Assembly (NCBI GenBank): GCA_902609885.1
Contig: CACLTT010000004.1
Location: 1-64,000 of the forward strand
DNA from: an uncultured Candidatus Hydrogenedens sp.
GTDB taxonomy: Bacteria; Desulfobacterota_D; UBA1144
Length of the DNA: 64,000 nt
Direction: 5' to 3'
Made by a program: the position numbers and the translations under genes. The notes under the pieces are model-generated. The model saw only the letters and a list, made by a program, of their open reading frames with translations, did not search any database and was not told the DNA's origin. Positions 13,484-22,871 of the stretch are shown here, piece after piece (within the stretch, counting starts at the first letter, position 1; each line of letters starts with the position of its first letter).

Positions 13484-13612
13484 ATGGAAAGGAATAAAGT
13501 CAAAAAAATTAAAAAAACTACTAAATATATAGTTTCAAATAAACTTGAAAAAGCATTCGTTTATCTTGAAAGAAATATGTCTTCATCTAATAAAAAACTT
13601 AAAAAACATTAA
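13484..13612 (+). CDS. small basic ORF, 42 aa, unknown
   Basis: ATG..TAA: MERNKVKKIKKTTKYIVSNKLEKAFVYLERNMSSSNKKLKKH; below the ORF-track cutoff; weak upstream TTGACA at 13450. Confidence 0.4.
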   Translation: MERNKVKKIKKTTKYIVSNKLEKAFVYLERNMSSSNKKLKKH

Positions 13613-13629
13613 AATTCTTAAAAGAGATT

Positions 13630-14574
13630 TTAGTTTCTTTTTAGGACTGATGCGCGGATGTCCTCTAATGCATTAGGAAGACTAAATAAGTCATAAACTT
13701 GATGAGAGGATATTTTTCCACAAGTTTTAGAATACAGGCTGGATCTTTTACCGTTTACAATAATTTCAAAGTTATTTCCTAATCCACTTCTTATTCTTTC
13801 TAGCTCCATAGGAATAGTCGGATCATTTAAAGGGAAAAGAATACTCATAATAAGGGCGCTACATTTAGAGCTTATAGCAGCTTCACAGATGTCTCTAGAT
13901 GATAGATCTGTACCTAAATAAACAGGATTCCACCCTGTAGAAACAGCTAGACAAGCATTAACAAGGCAACCCAACTCTGCTTTTTGACCTTTTGGAGTAG
14001 TAACTAAAACAAAAGGGTTATCGGGATTATAGTTTTTAAATGATGATCTGTAATTCTCTAAATAATTCCTAATCACAGCATTAGCAAATCTCTCTTGAGA
14101 TTTTGTAATTTTATTATTTTTCCATAATCTTCCAACATGTTTTATAAAAGGAACCATAAATTTATGAATAACATATACGGCACCTAACTCTAAAGCAACA
14201 TCATATATTGCTTTTTCCATTCTCCTTAAATTATATTCGTTCAGTGCTTCAGTACATTCATTAAAAAAAGGCCTGGCAGAAGATGTAAGTTGTTCCAACT
14301 CAGGATAAATAACAGAACTGTTGGTAGACTCCAATTCGTTCACAAGCGACCTTAACTCTTCAACACCGTATGAACCTATTTCTTGAAGAGTAAACCCTAT
14401 TCTTTTAGCTTCCAACATTAGCTGAAGGACTTCAAGATCTTTATCAGTAAACCTCCTACTTCCTCTTTCAGATCTTGAAATTTTTAGAATGGGATATCTT
14501 TCCTCCCATTTTCTAATTTGATCTGAAGTAAGACCAGTAATTTTACTAACAATTCTTATAGGATACTCTTTCAT
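13630..14574 (-). CDS. MerR-family regulator with LitR/CarH-like cobalamin-binding-fold C-terminus lacking the ligand histidines
   Basis: MerR HTH (YPIRIVSKITGLTSDQIRKWEERYPILKISRSERGSRRFTDKDLEVL), helical bundle, then B12-binding Rossmann-like domain. Start ATG 14574 with GGAG upstream preferred over the TTG at 14586. Confidence 0.85.
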   Translation of the reverse strand: MKEYPIRIVSKITGLTSDQIRKWEERYPILKISRSERGSRRFTDKDLEVLQLMLEAKRIGFTLQEIGSYGVEELRSLVNELESTNSSVIYPELEQLTSSARPFFNECTEALNEYNLRRMEKAIYDVALELGAVYVIHKFMVPFIKHVGRLWKNNKITKSQERFANAVIRNYLENYRSSFKNYNPDNPFVLVTTPKGQKAELGCLVNACLAVSTGWNPVYLGTDLSSRDICEAAISSKCSALIMSILFPLNDPTIPMELERIRSGLGNNFEIIVNGKRSSLYSKTCGKISSHQVYDLFSLPNALEDIRASVLKRN

Positions 14575-14590
14575 AATAAACTCCAATGTT

Positions 14591-14621
14591 TATATAATGT
14601 CATATATATGTCTAATGTCAA
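14591..14621 (-). promoter_or_regulatory. predicted promoter/operator of the MerR gene
   Basis: Minus strand TTGACA (14616-14621), N19, TATATA (14591-14596); the 19-bp spacer contains AGACATATATATGACAT. Confidence 0.55.
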
Positions 14622-14664
14622 GGATATTTTGTCAAACTATTTTTAACTATTTTTAAAAAAAAGC

Positions 14665-14693
14665 TGGACATATGTATAGACATTTGTTATTCT
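14665..14693 (+). promoter_or_regulatory. predicted promoter/operator of the sigma factor gene
   Basis: TGGACA (14665-14670), N17, TATTCT (14688-14693), overlapping GGACATATGTATAGACAT (14666-14683). Confidence 0.5.
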
Positions 14694-14711
14694 AGTTTAG
14701 TGAGGTGATTT

Positions 14712-15701
14712 ATGAAAAATATTAATTCAAATAAAAAGAGTAATTTTTTAAATGCCAAAAATGGATATCTATACAATGAGTCGGCAGGTCAAGAGTTTGA
14801 ATCTGTTAAGGATTACTTTTCTAGAGCCTTAGTAACACCACTTCTTTCTGCAGTCGAAGAAAGAGAGTTAGCATCTAAAATTAGAAATTGCAAAGATAAA
14901 ATATCAACCCTAAAGAAGAGATTAAATAATAATGACAAAGATCCTAAGACACTATCTTTTATTAAGGTTTTTGAACAAAAAAAGTCTCAACTAGTCCAAG
15001 CATTCACTAAAGCAAATTTAAGATTGGTTGTAAGTATAGCAAAAAAATACGGTGGCCGTGGCCTACCTTTGTTGGACTTAATCCAAGATGGTAATGTAGG
15101 TTTAATTCGTGCTGTAGAAAAATTTGATCATACTAAAGGTTTTAAATTTTCTACTTACGCTGCATGGTGGATTCATCAATCTATTACTAGAAGTATTATG
15201 GATCAATCACGAACTATTAAAGTTCCTGTTTATATCCTAGAAAAATCTGCTAAAGTTTTCAAAGCATATAAAACTCTTGAAGATAAACTTAATAGAAAGC
15301 CAGAATTTTATGAAATTGCAGAAATTGTTGATCTTCCTGAGGAAGCTATCAAGCAAATTCTTGAGTCAGGCAGCGACACATTCTCTTTAGATACACCTAT
15401 ATCAAATGAAGAGAATGCTACATTTGCAGATTTTCTTGAGGATAATAATGATAAACCTGATGAGTTAAGTGCAAAAATATCACTATCTCAATCAATTTCT
15501 TCCGCACTGACCCAACTTGATCAGAGAGAAAAAGAAATTATTGAAATGAGATTTGGATTTAATGGATCTAACACTTATACTTTAGATGAAATTGGAAACA
15601 AATATAATTTAACTCGAGAACGTATTAGACAAATCGAGAAAAACGCACTCAAAAAAATTCAAAGAATTGAAGGCGATAAATTAAAAAGCTTTATGAATTA
15701 G
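14712..15701 (+). CDS. group-2 sigma70-family RNA polymerase sigma factor
   Basis: Regions 2-4 conserved: [85 protein letters not shown]; no long region 1.1. Confidence 0.9.
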   Translation: MKNINSNKKSNFLNAKNGYLYNESAGQEFESVKDYFSRALVTPLLSAVEERELASKIRNCKDKISTLKKRLNNNDKDPKTLSFIKVFEQKKSQLVQAFTKANLRLVVSIAKKYGGRGLPLLDLIQDGNVGLIRAVEKFDHTKGFKFSTYAAWWIHQSITRSIMDQSRTIKVPVYILEKSAKVFKAYKTLEDKLNRKPEFYEIAEIVDLPEEAIKQILESGSDTFSLDTPISNEENATFADFLEDNNDKPDELSAKISLSQSISSALTQLDQREKEIIEMRFGFNGSNTYTLDEIGNKYNLTRERIRQIEKNALKKIQRIEGDKLKSFMN

Positions 15702-15711
15702 GGGTTTTATC

Positions 15712-15852
15712 ATGACTATAAAATTTAGTGAGAAAATTAAAAATAGTGTTTATAAAAAAACACGTACTTCTAATGGGACTAAAAACTTACAAAAAAAGCA
15801 AGTTTTAGAAAAAACTATTAATACATCTACTAGAATTTTGTTAATGTATTAA
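15712..15852 (+). CDS. small basic ORF, 46 aa, unknown
   Basis: ATG..TAA between sigma and SDR genes: MTIKFSEKIKNSVYKKTRTSNGTKNLQKKQVLEKTINTSTRILLMY; AGGGG upstream; below track cutoff. Confidence 0.45.
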   Translation: MTIKFSEKIKNSVYKKTRTSNGTKNLQKKQVLEKTINTSTRILLMY

Positions 15853-15855
15853 TGT

Positions 15856-17259
15856 ATGAATGAATTTACATTTCAATCTAAAATTAACTTAAATGTTAAT
15901 AAAGTCTTTGATTGGCATAAAAATACTTTTGCACTTGAAAGATTAACTCCACCCTGGGATTTTGTAAGTGTCGGCAAAAGACAATTTATCAACTCCTACC
16001 CTTTGATCAATGGTGGAACAATAGAAATTAGACAAAAAATTTTACCTTTAGTTAATTTAAAATGGAAATTAGTTCACCAAGATTACTCTGAAAATAAAAA
16101 ATTTACAGACTTAATGTTAAAAGGCCCATTTAAATTTTGGAGACATGAACACTTATTTCAAGAAGAAAATTTACAAACGAATATGATAGATAAAATACAG
16201 TATAAGATGTATCTATCAAATGATTCGCTCAACAGTTTTATAAAAAATAAATTATATAAATCTTTCGAATATAGGCATAAAATACTTAAAAGAGATTTGA
16301 ATGATAAAAATTTAAATGAAAATGGAAATAAATACGTCCTAATAATTGGTGGTAGTGGTCTAGTTGGATCTCATTTAATACCATTACTTAATTCTTTAAA
16401 TTATAAAATAATACAATTAAAATATAGTTCGAATGGAAGTGAAAATATTATAAGTCATGATTTTCATAAATTAAATTGGAATCCATATAAAGATCATTAT
16501 CCAGAAATTTCTAATGAGATTGCTAACAAAATTAAATTTGCTATAAATCTCTCAGGAGAAAATATTTTGGGCCTCGCTACTAAGTCTAAAAAAAAGTTAA
16601 TACTAGAAAGTAGAATAAAATCAACATATTCTCTAAAAAACTTTCTAATTAAAAATAAAATCAAATTGGAATGTGTAATTCATGCATCTGCTACGGGGTT
16701 TTACGATGGTAATTCAGATATAAAAAACGATGAAGATTCTAAGAAAGGTAAAGGATTCTTATCAGATACAACAGAAGAATGGGAGTATTATCAAAATAAA
16801 TTTAGTGATATCGCAGATAGAATTATCAACTTAAGAATAGGAGCAGTTATTTCGAGAAAAGGTGGTTTTTTAAAAAATGTATTGTTACCCTATAATCTTA
16901 AACTCGGAATTGGTATAAATTCCAACAATCATATAAGTTATATATCCATAGAAGATCTTTGTAGGTCCATTAGTTATTTGATGAAGAATGTAAATATAAA
17001 AGGTGTTGTAAATGCTGTTAGCCCATCACCTATAAAATTAATAGATATCTTTAAAGAGATAAACTTAATAAAAAAACCAATTATTAAATTTAATATACCC
17101 TCTAATATAATCAGGAAAGCTTCAGATGATATTGCTAAAGAGTTAATATTCTCAAACCAATACATTCTTCCTTCTAAACTTATTAAAAGTGATTTTAATT
17201 TTTTACATAAAACATTTTTTGACTCATTAAGATATGAATTTGGAGTAGAAAAAAAATGA
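15856..17259 (+). CDS. SRPBCC-domain plus TIGR01777-type NAD(P)-binding epimerase fusion
   Basis: N-terminal START/SRPBCC-like region (FQSKINLNVNKVFDWHKNTFALERLTPPWDFV), then VLIIGGSGLVGSHLIPLL...VIHASATGFYDG...RIGAVISRKGGFLK. Confidence 0.85.
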   Translation: MNEFTFQSKINLNVNKVFDWHKNTFALERLTPPWDFVSVGKRQFINSYPLINGGTIEIRQKILPLVNLKWKLVHQDYSENKKFTDLMLKGPFKFWRHEHLFQEENLQTNMIDKIQYKMYLSNDSLNSFIKNKLYKSFEYRHKILKRDLNDKNLNENGNKYVLIIGGSGLVGSHLIPLLNSLNYKIIQLKYSSNGSENIISHDFHKLNWNPYKDHYPEISNEIANKIKFAINLSGENILGLATKSKKKLILESRIKSTYSLKNFLIKNKIKLECVIHASATGFYDGNSDIKNDEDSKKGKGFLSDTTEEWEYYQNKFSDIADRIINLRIGAVISRKGGFLKNVLLPYNLKLGIGINSNNHISYISIEDLCRSISYLMKNVNIKGVVNAVSPSPIKLIDIFKEINLIKKPIIKFNIPSNIIRKASDDIAKELIFSNQYILPSKLIKSDFNFLHKTFFDSLRYEFGVEKK

Positions 17260-17879
17260 AAATTGGATCAACTAGAAAAGAGTATAAATTGAAAAAAAAA
17301 TTAATTATTAAGAATAATAATCCAATAGACACCTTCGATTATTGGTACAGAAATGCTACAAAACTGGTTGCTGAACCAAATGCATTTTGTTTATCTACAA
17401 TTAAGGAAAAAGCTCCTGAATCAAGAATGATGCTTTTAAAAGATTACGGAGATAATTTTACTTTTTTTACCAATATTTTAAGTAACAAAGGTATTGAATT
17501 AATGGAAAATAATAATTGTAGTATGAATTTCTGGTGGAAGGAGATACATCAGCAGGTGAGAATCTCAGGAATAACCAAATTAATAAAAACTGATTTCACA
17601 AAAGAATATTTTTATAGTAGACCTAAAGGAAGCCAGATCGCAGCCTATTTATCTAATCAGAGTAAAAGAATTGCTTCTTATGAAACATTAATTAAAAAAT
17701 ACAAAAAAATAGTTAAAAAGTATGAAAATAAAAAAGTCCCATATCCAAAAAGCTGGGTGGGTTTTAATGTTGAACCATCTAAAATAGAGTTCTGGCAAGG
17801 TGCCGAGTTTAGACTTCACCAGAGAGTAGAATTTATAAAGGAAAATAATAAATGGAAGAAAAAACTATTAGCACCATAA
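17256..17879 (+). CDS. pdxH: pyridoxamine 5'-phosphate oxidase
   Basis: AFCLSTIKEKAPESRMMLLKDY, FFTNILSNKGIELMENN, RPKGSQIAAYLSNQS, EFWQGAEFRLHQRVEF. Confidence 0.9.
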   Translation: MKIGSTRKEYKLKKKLIIKNNNPIDTFDYWYRNATKLVAEPNAFCLSTIKEKAPESRMMLLKDYGDNFTFFTNILSNKGIELMENNNCSMNFWWKEIHQQVRISGITKLIKTDFTKEYFYSRPKGSQIAAYLSNQSKRIASYETLIKKYKKIVKKYENKKVPYPKSWVGFNVEPSKIEFWQGAEFRLHQRVEFIKENNKWKKKLLAP

Positions 17880-18295
17880 ATATTAAACCAAGATTCTATG
17901 TAGATAAAGATTGTAATTGGTTTCAAGATGGTAAGCCAATAACACATAAAAGAATTTATATTTATAACTACCAAAATTTATACAAAGATAATAACCTTTA
18001 TTATGTTAAGGAAAGGAATAGTAAGGCATATGTATATTTTGATGATAAGCCTTTTATAGTCAAAAGAGTTAATTATTTAAAGGATAAAATTTTGATTTTA
18101 TTAAATGATTTTACTCAGGAGTTTCTAGATATAGCATCTTTATATTTCAGCAAAAACATTCCGTATTGCTTAGTCAAAAATAAAAAATTTGAAGCAAAAT
18201 TTTCAAGGGCTGCATTATTCCAACTTTCAGAAGAAATAAGTGAAAAAGATGGGAAATTTATTTTATTAAATAATTTAATTGATATAAAAAATTGA
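17852..18295 (+). CDS. DUF1285-like protein
   Basis: DKDCNWFQDGKPITHKRIYIYNYQNL near the N-terminus resembles DUF1285; overlaps pdxH. Confidence 0.5.
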   Translation: MEEKTISTINIKPRFYVDKDCNWFQDGKPITHKRIYIYNYQNLYKDNNLYYVKERNSKAYVYFDDKPFIVKRVNYLKDKILILLNDFTQEFLDIASLYFSKNIPYCLVKNKKFEAKFSRAALFQLSEEISEKDGKFILLNNLIDIKN

Positions 18296-18393
18296 TCTCT
18301 AATTTAAGCTTTATTATCTAATATTAATAAAATCTTTATTTTATCCATCAATTTGTATGCCAAACTGTCCCTTCATGATATAATTTCTGCAAA

Positions 18394-19650
18394 ATGTATC
18401 AATTAAGATTATTAAGAATCTTATTTTTTTTCTTGGTCTTTGTAATAAGTTTTAATAACTTGAAGGCAAACGAATTAGAATTAAGCTTGGACAAGGCTAT
18501 CAATATTGCGGCGTCTAATAACTTAGAATTAAAGTATTTCAAAAAAGAGCTTGAAGCTAAAGATTTTTTGAAAACACAATATTCAGCTGCATATCTACCT
18601 AAAGTTGATATGACATTAATTTATCCCTTTGTAGGAAGATCTTCTCAGGTATCTTTTAGACAAATATTGTATGATTTTGGAAAATTAAATAAAAGAGTAG
18701 AGGCAGGAGGCTATGCTATAAAAGCCTTTCAATATACAATAGCCTCAAAAAAGGATCAGATAGTAAATAGAATATCTGAAACTTTTTATGAAATACTAAA
18801 AATTAAAAATTCCATTGAAAAGGTTAAAAAGGATATAGCAACAAATAAAAAACTCTTAGAAAAAAATATAGCGTTTATGAATGCTGGTAGATCTTCAACT
18901 ATTGATGTAACAGATGCGAACATTGATCTTAGTGAGTCAGAGCTAGAATTTATTGAATTGCAAGGAAAGTTATTAAAATACGAAGAAGATCTTTTTAATT
19001 TAATTGGGATTAAGAAACCAAGGATAATCAATTATGAATCGTCATTAGAATATACAAGACTAAATTTAAATGAAGATCAGGTTCTGGAATTACGATCTTT
19101 TCATGATGCAGAAATTAAATCAATTGAAATGGGTATTCTTTCTCAGAAATCTTTAATAAGTGCATACAAAAGAGACTTTTTACCTACATTAGTTGCTGGT
19201 GGCGCTTACAGGTTTGAAGGAAAAGGTGTTGCTGAAGAAGATAAGGATAATGATTTTATCATAGGTCTAGGGCTAACATGGGAAATTTTTACTGGCGGCA
19301 GGACTATGGGTCAAATCAGAGAAGCTAAAGCTAGAATTGAGGCTTTAAATGCAAAATTAGCTTTTCAAAAAAGCCAAATGAAATCGACTATTAAATATGG
19401 ATTGATAGATCTAGACACTGCATACTACAAAATTGATGTATATAAAAAGTCTTTGAGCGCTGCGAAGCTTAATTATAATTTTGTAAAAACAAAATTTGAA
19501 AGTGGCGAGTCATCTAGTGTAGACTTAGAAGAAGCTGAGCAACTTTTGGAAGAACAAAATTCAAATTATGAAAATGCAATTTATAGCTATTTAATTAAAA
19601 TAGCAAGATTTGAAAAAGTTGTTGGGGTTAAAGTCGATGAAAAAAATTAA
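18394..19650 (+). CDS. TolC-family outer-membrane efflux protein
   Basis: Signal peptide, LSLDKAINIAASNNLELK and LEEAEQLLEEQNSNYENAIYSYLIKIARFEK repeat structure; upstream of HlyD/MacB genes. Confidence 0.88.
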   Translation: MYQLRLLRILFFFLVFVISFNNLKANELELSLDKAINIAASNNLELKYFKKELEAKDFLKTQYSAAYLPKVDMTLIYPFVGRSSQVSFRQILYDFGKLNKRVEAGGYAIKAFQYTIASKKDQIVNRISETFYEILKIKNSIEKVKKDIATNKKLLEKNIAFMNAGRSSTIDVTDANIDLSESELEFIELQGKLLKYEEDLFNLIGIKKPRIINYESSLEYTRLNLNEDQVLELRSFHDAEIKSIEMGILSQKSLISAYKRDFLPTLVAGGAYRFEGKGVAEEDKDNDFIIGLGLTWEIFTGGRTMGQIREAKARIEALNAKLAFQKSQMKSTIKYGLIDLDTAYYKIDVYKKSLSAAKLNYNFVKTKFESGESSSVDLEEAEQLLEEQNSNYENAIYSYLIKIARFEKVVGVKVDEKN

Positions 19651-20794
19651 ATTAAATATCCTTCTTGCAATTATATTATTTATTTTTCTTGTTTTCAGAC
19701 TTTCTATAAAGGATGGGACTCAAGATTTTATTTTTTCAACAACAGATGTGGTTAATGGCGATATAGTTGAGTCAGTTGTAAGTTCGGGAAAAATAATTCC
19801 TGGAGAAGAGATCAAGGTCTTCTCAAGGGTAACGGGCGATATATATCAGACCTATGTCGAATATGGTGATATTGTAAAAAAAGGACAAATACTGATTGAA
19901 CTTGATTCATCAACGTATAAGAATAATTTAAATACCAAGTTAAAAAATCTAGAAATTTTAGAAATTGAGCAAGTTCAAATGAGAAAAAAAGTTGATACTG
20001 ATACTAAACTTCTTGAAGGTGGCTATATTCCTAAAGTTGAATTAGAGGAAAGTGAAAATCAATATAGAATAAAATCAATTGAAATTGATGAATTGAATAG
20101 TGAGATTAATTTGCTAAAACAAAAAATTAGTGATACAAAATTAACATCTCCAATAGATGGAAGAATTGACTACCTTAATGAAGACTTGATCAAAGAAGGA
20201 AAAATTTTTAATGCAAGCTGGGTATATACTATTTCATCTGGTTACAAAGATTTAAATATTAGTTTAAGTATTGATGGTAGAGAAATTACAAAAGTAGATT
20301 TGGGTCAAGAAGTAAAATTTTCAGTAGAAAATACAAGTAATACTAAATTTTCTGGAAAAGTAATAAAAATAGTTGAGCCTATAGGCTTGAAGCCTAATAT
20401 TGACAAGAGTCCTGTTTTTTATGAAGTTATTGTAGAAATTCTTGATACGAACTCATCACTAAAAACTGGTTTAAGTGTTGATGCTACGATCAACATACAA
20501 GTAAAAAACAATATAATGAAAATTAAAAGATCTTGCTTGAGATTTGTTCCCCCTGAAGGGATTATCATAAAAAAAGCACCCGAAAATTCTGAAAGTTCTG
20601 GTGTAATCTGGATACTTAACAGTGACAGCAGTCTTTCAGCATATTCTATAACAACTGGAATTAAGGATGCCGAGTATGTAGAAATAATTGATAAAAATGA
20701 GCTTCCAGAAAATTCAAAAATTATTACAAGTGTAGAAATAATTAAAAAAACTAAATCTAATGGTTTTTCATTGCCACAACCCAAGAGATATTAA
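19637..20794 (+). CDS. HlyD/MacA-like periplasmic adaptor
   Basis: TM anchor; lipoyl-like GEEIKVFSRVTGDIYQTYVEYGDIVKKGQILIELD; start moved to MKKIKLNILL. Confidence 0.88.
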   Translation: MKKIKLNILLAIILFIFLVFRLSIKDGTQDFIFSTTDVVNGDIVESVVSSGKIIPGEEIKVFSRVTGDIYQTYVEYGDIVKKGQILIELDSSTYKNNLNTKLKNLEILEIEQVQMRKKVDTDTKLLEGGYIPKVELEESENQYRIKSIEIDELNSEINLLKQKISDTKLTSPIDGRIDYLNEDLIKEGKIFNASWVYTISSGYKDLNISLSIDGREITKVDLGQEVKFSVENTSNTKFSGKVIKIVEPIGLKPNIDKSPVFYEVIVEILDTNSSLKTGLSVDATINIQVKNNIMKIKRSCLRFVPPEGIIIKKAPENSESSGVIWILNSDSSLSAYSITTGIKDAEYVEIIDKNELPENSKIITSVEIIKKTKSNGFSLPQPKRY

Positions 20795-20795
20795 T

Positions 20796-21473
20796 ATGTC
20801 ATCAAATCCATTATTAGAACTTTCTGGGATAAATAAAATTTATAAAATGGGCCAAATAGATTTACAAGTTCTGTTTGATATAAGTTTACACATTTATGAT
20901 GCTGATTTTGTCTCTATTATAGGACCTTCAGGATCAGGTAAAACAACACTGTTAAATATTATTGCTTGTCTGGATAGACCCTCTAGTGGAATTTATAATT
21001 TTTTTGGTGAGAATGTAGGGTTGAAATCTAACGATGAGATGTCTGCAATTAGAAACCTTAGAATTGGCTTTATTTTTCAAAGCTTTAATCTTATACCGAG
21101 ACATACTGCACTAGAAAATGTAATTATGCCTCTGCATTACTCGACCAAATTTAAAAACTCAAATTTTAAAAATTTAGGTCTTGAATGTCTTGAAAAAGTT
21201 GGTTTGTCGGATAGAGTGAATCACTATCCAAACGAGCTATCCGGTGGACAACAGCAAAGAGTTGCTATTGCAAGAGCATTAGTAACAAATCCTGAAATCA
21301 TACTAGCTGATGAACCAACTGGTAATTTAGATTCGAAAACAAGTGATGACATCATGAAACTCTTAAAAGATCTAAATATGCAAGGTAAAACAATAATTAC
21401 AATTACACATGATAATGAAGTTGCTGAACAAGCCAGTGAAATAATTAGAATCAAAGACGGAAGAGTGATTTAA
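20796..21473 (+). CDS. MacB/LolD-type ABC transporter ATP-binding protein
   Basis: Walker A GPSGSGKTT, LSGGQQQRVAIARAL, ILADEPTGNLDSKT. Confidence 0.95.
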   Translation: MSSNPLLELSGINKIYKMGQIDLQVLFDISLHIYDADFVSIIGPSGSGKTTLLNIIACLDRPSSGIYNFFGENVGLKSNDEMSAIRNLRIGFIFQSFNLIPRHTALENVIMPLHYSTKFKNSNFKNLGLECLEKVGLSDRVNHYPNELSGGQQQRVAIARALVTNPEIILADEPTGNLDSKTSDDIMKLLKDLNMQGKTIITITHDNEVAEQASEIIRIKDGRVI

Positions 21474-22694
21474 TTGATTCGTAAATATTTTTTTTCTAAT
21501 ATTAATGAAGCAAGAATAAATTTATTCAGAAATAAAACACGCACACTATTAACTTCATTAGGAATTATAATTGGTATTACTTCTGTAATTATATTAATTG
21601 CTATTACAAATGGTGCCAGATCAGTAATTGAGACACAACTCACAAGCTTGGGTGCTAAAACAATAATGTTAAAACCTTTCGTTAGAACAGCAAGTGGTTT
21701 TTCTACTGGAAGAGGTCAAAATTTTTCTGATAATGAACTTAAATTAATTAAAGATCTTGACTCAATAGACTATTTAGCGCCTATTGTTAAGGATTCTCAG
21801 GAAGTAAGCTATAGATCAATATCTAATGTAGTTGCATTAGTAGGAACAAATTCTGATTTTTCTGCAATAAATGACTGGAAAACTACAAGCGGCTCATTTA
21901 TAACTAAAAATGATGTACAAGATGGCTCTAAAGTATGTGTTTTAGGATTAACTAATTCAAGGAGATTTTTTGGAGCTGAGGATCCAATTGGTAAGAAAAT
22001 AAGAATCAATGGAATACCACATATTGTTATAGGTGTTCTAGAGGCTAAAGGTTTGACACCAGGAGGTAGAGATCAAGACGATTTTATACTTCTACCCTAT
22101 ACTTCTTTAAATAGATTATTATTTCGACCTGATAATAGTAGTATCGTAACAGTTTTAATGTCCTCTAGAAGCTCTGAAGAACTCGAGTATGCAAAATTCT
22201 CGATTAAAAAAATTCTTAGAGAAACAAGGAATATTAACACTGGTGGTGATAATTTTGATCTTTCATCTTATGAAGGAGTTACAAAAAAAATACTTAATAC
22301 TACTAAGATCTTAAGAATACTGTTAACCTCAATAGCTTCAATATCATTAATTGTCGGTGGAATTGGTATAATGAATATAATGCTTGTCTCTGTTACTGAA
22401 AGAACTAAAGAAATTGGAATAAGGATTACTATTGGCGCAAAGAGTAAAGATATTGTTTTCCAATTCTTATGTGAATCTGCACTATTGTCTTTATTTGGTG
22501 GAATAGTTGGTGTTTTACTTGGCTATATCATAAGTCAAATTGCATCGGCAATAATTGGTTGGCCTGCAATTGTATCTTTAACATCGGTTTTTATTGCATT
22601 TTTTTTCTCGGGCGGAATAGGTATATTTTTTGGTATTTATCCAGCATTTAAAGCCTCAAGATTAGATCCGATAATGGCAATTAGGAATGAGTAA
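21474..22694 (+). CDS. MacB-type ABC transporter permease (FtsX family)
   Basis: RTLLTSLGIIIGITSVI, GGIGIMNIMLVSVTERTKEIGIRITIGAK; TTG start. Confidence 0.93.
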   Translation: MIRKYFFSNINEARINLFRNKTRTLLTSLGIIIGITSVIILIAITNGARSVIETQLTSLGAKTIMLKPFVRTASGFSTGRGQNFSDNELKLIKDLDSIDYLAPIVKDSQEVSYRSISNVVALVGTNSDFSAINDWKTTSGSFITKNDVQDGSKVCVLGLTNSRRFFGAEDPIGKKIRINGIPHIVIGVLEAKGLTPGGRDQDDFILLPYTSLNRLLFRPDNSSIVTVLMSSRSSEELEYAKFSIKKILRETRNINTGGDNFDLSSYEGVTKKILNTTKILRILLTSIASISLIVGGIGIMNIMLVSVTERTKEIGIRITIGAKSKDIVFQFLCESALLSLFGGIVGVLLGYIISQIASAIIGWPAIVSLTSVFIAFFFSGGIGIFFGIYPAFKASRLDPIMAIRNE

Positions 22695-22871
22695 ATGATT
22701 TTTACTGGGTTTAAATTTCTTATAGATAATTTTTTTAAAATTCCATTATATAGAGGAATTCCTTTGATTTTTTTTACAATTTTTATATATCCACTTAGCA
22801 TTATAGTTTTATATTTACTAAAAATATTTGTGTATTTTACTATTTTTATATCTAAGGTAGCTAAAATATGA
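22695..22871 (+). CDS. small hydrophobic membrane ORF, 58 aa, unknown
   Basis: ATG directly after the macB-like stop; stop overlaps the uppS start (ATGA): MIFTGFKFLIDNFFKIPLYRGIPLIFFTIFIYPLSIIVLYLLKIFVYFTIFISKVAKI. Confidence 0.55.
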   Translation: MIFTGFKFLIDNFFKIPLYRGIPLIFFTIFIYPLSIIVLYLLKIFVYFTIFISKVAKI

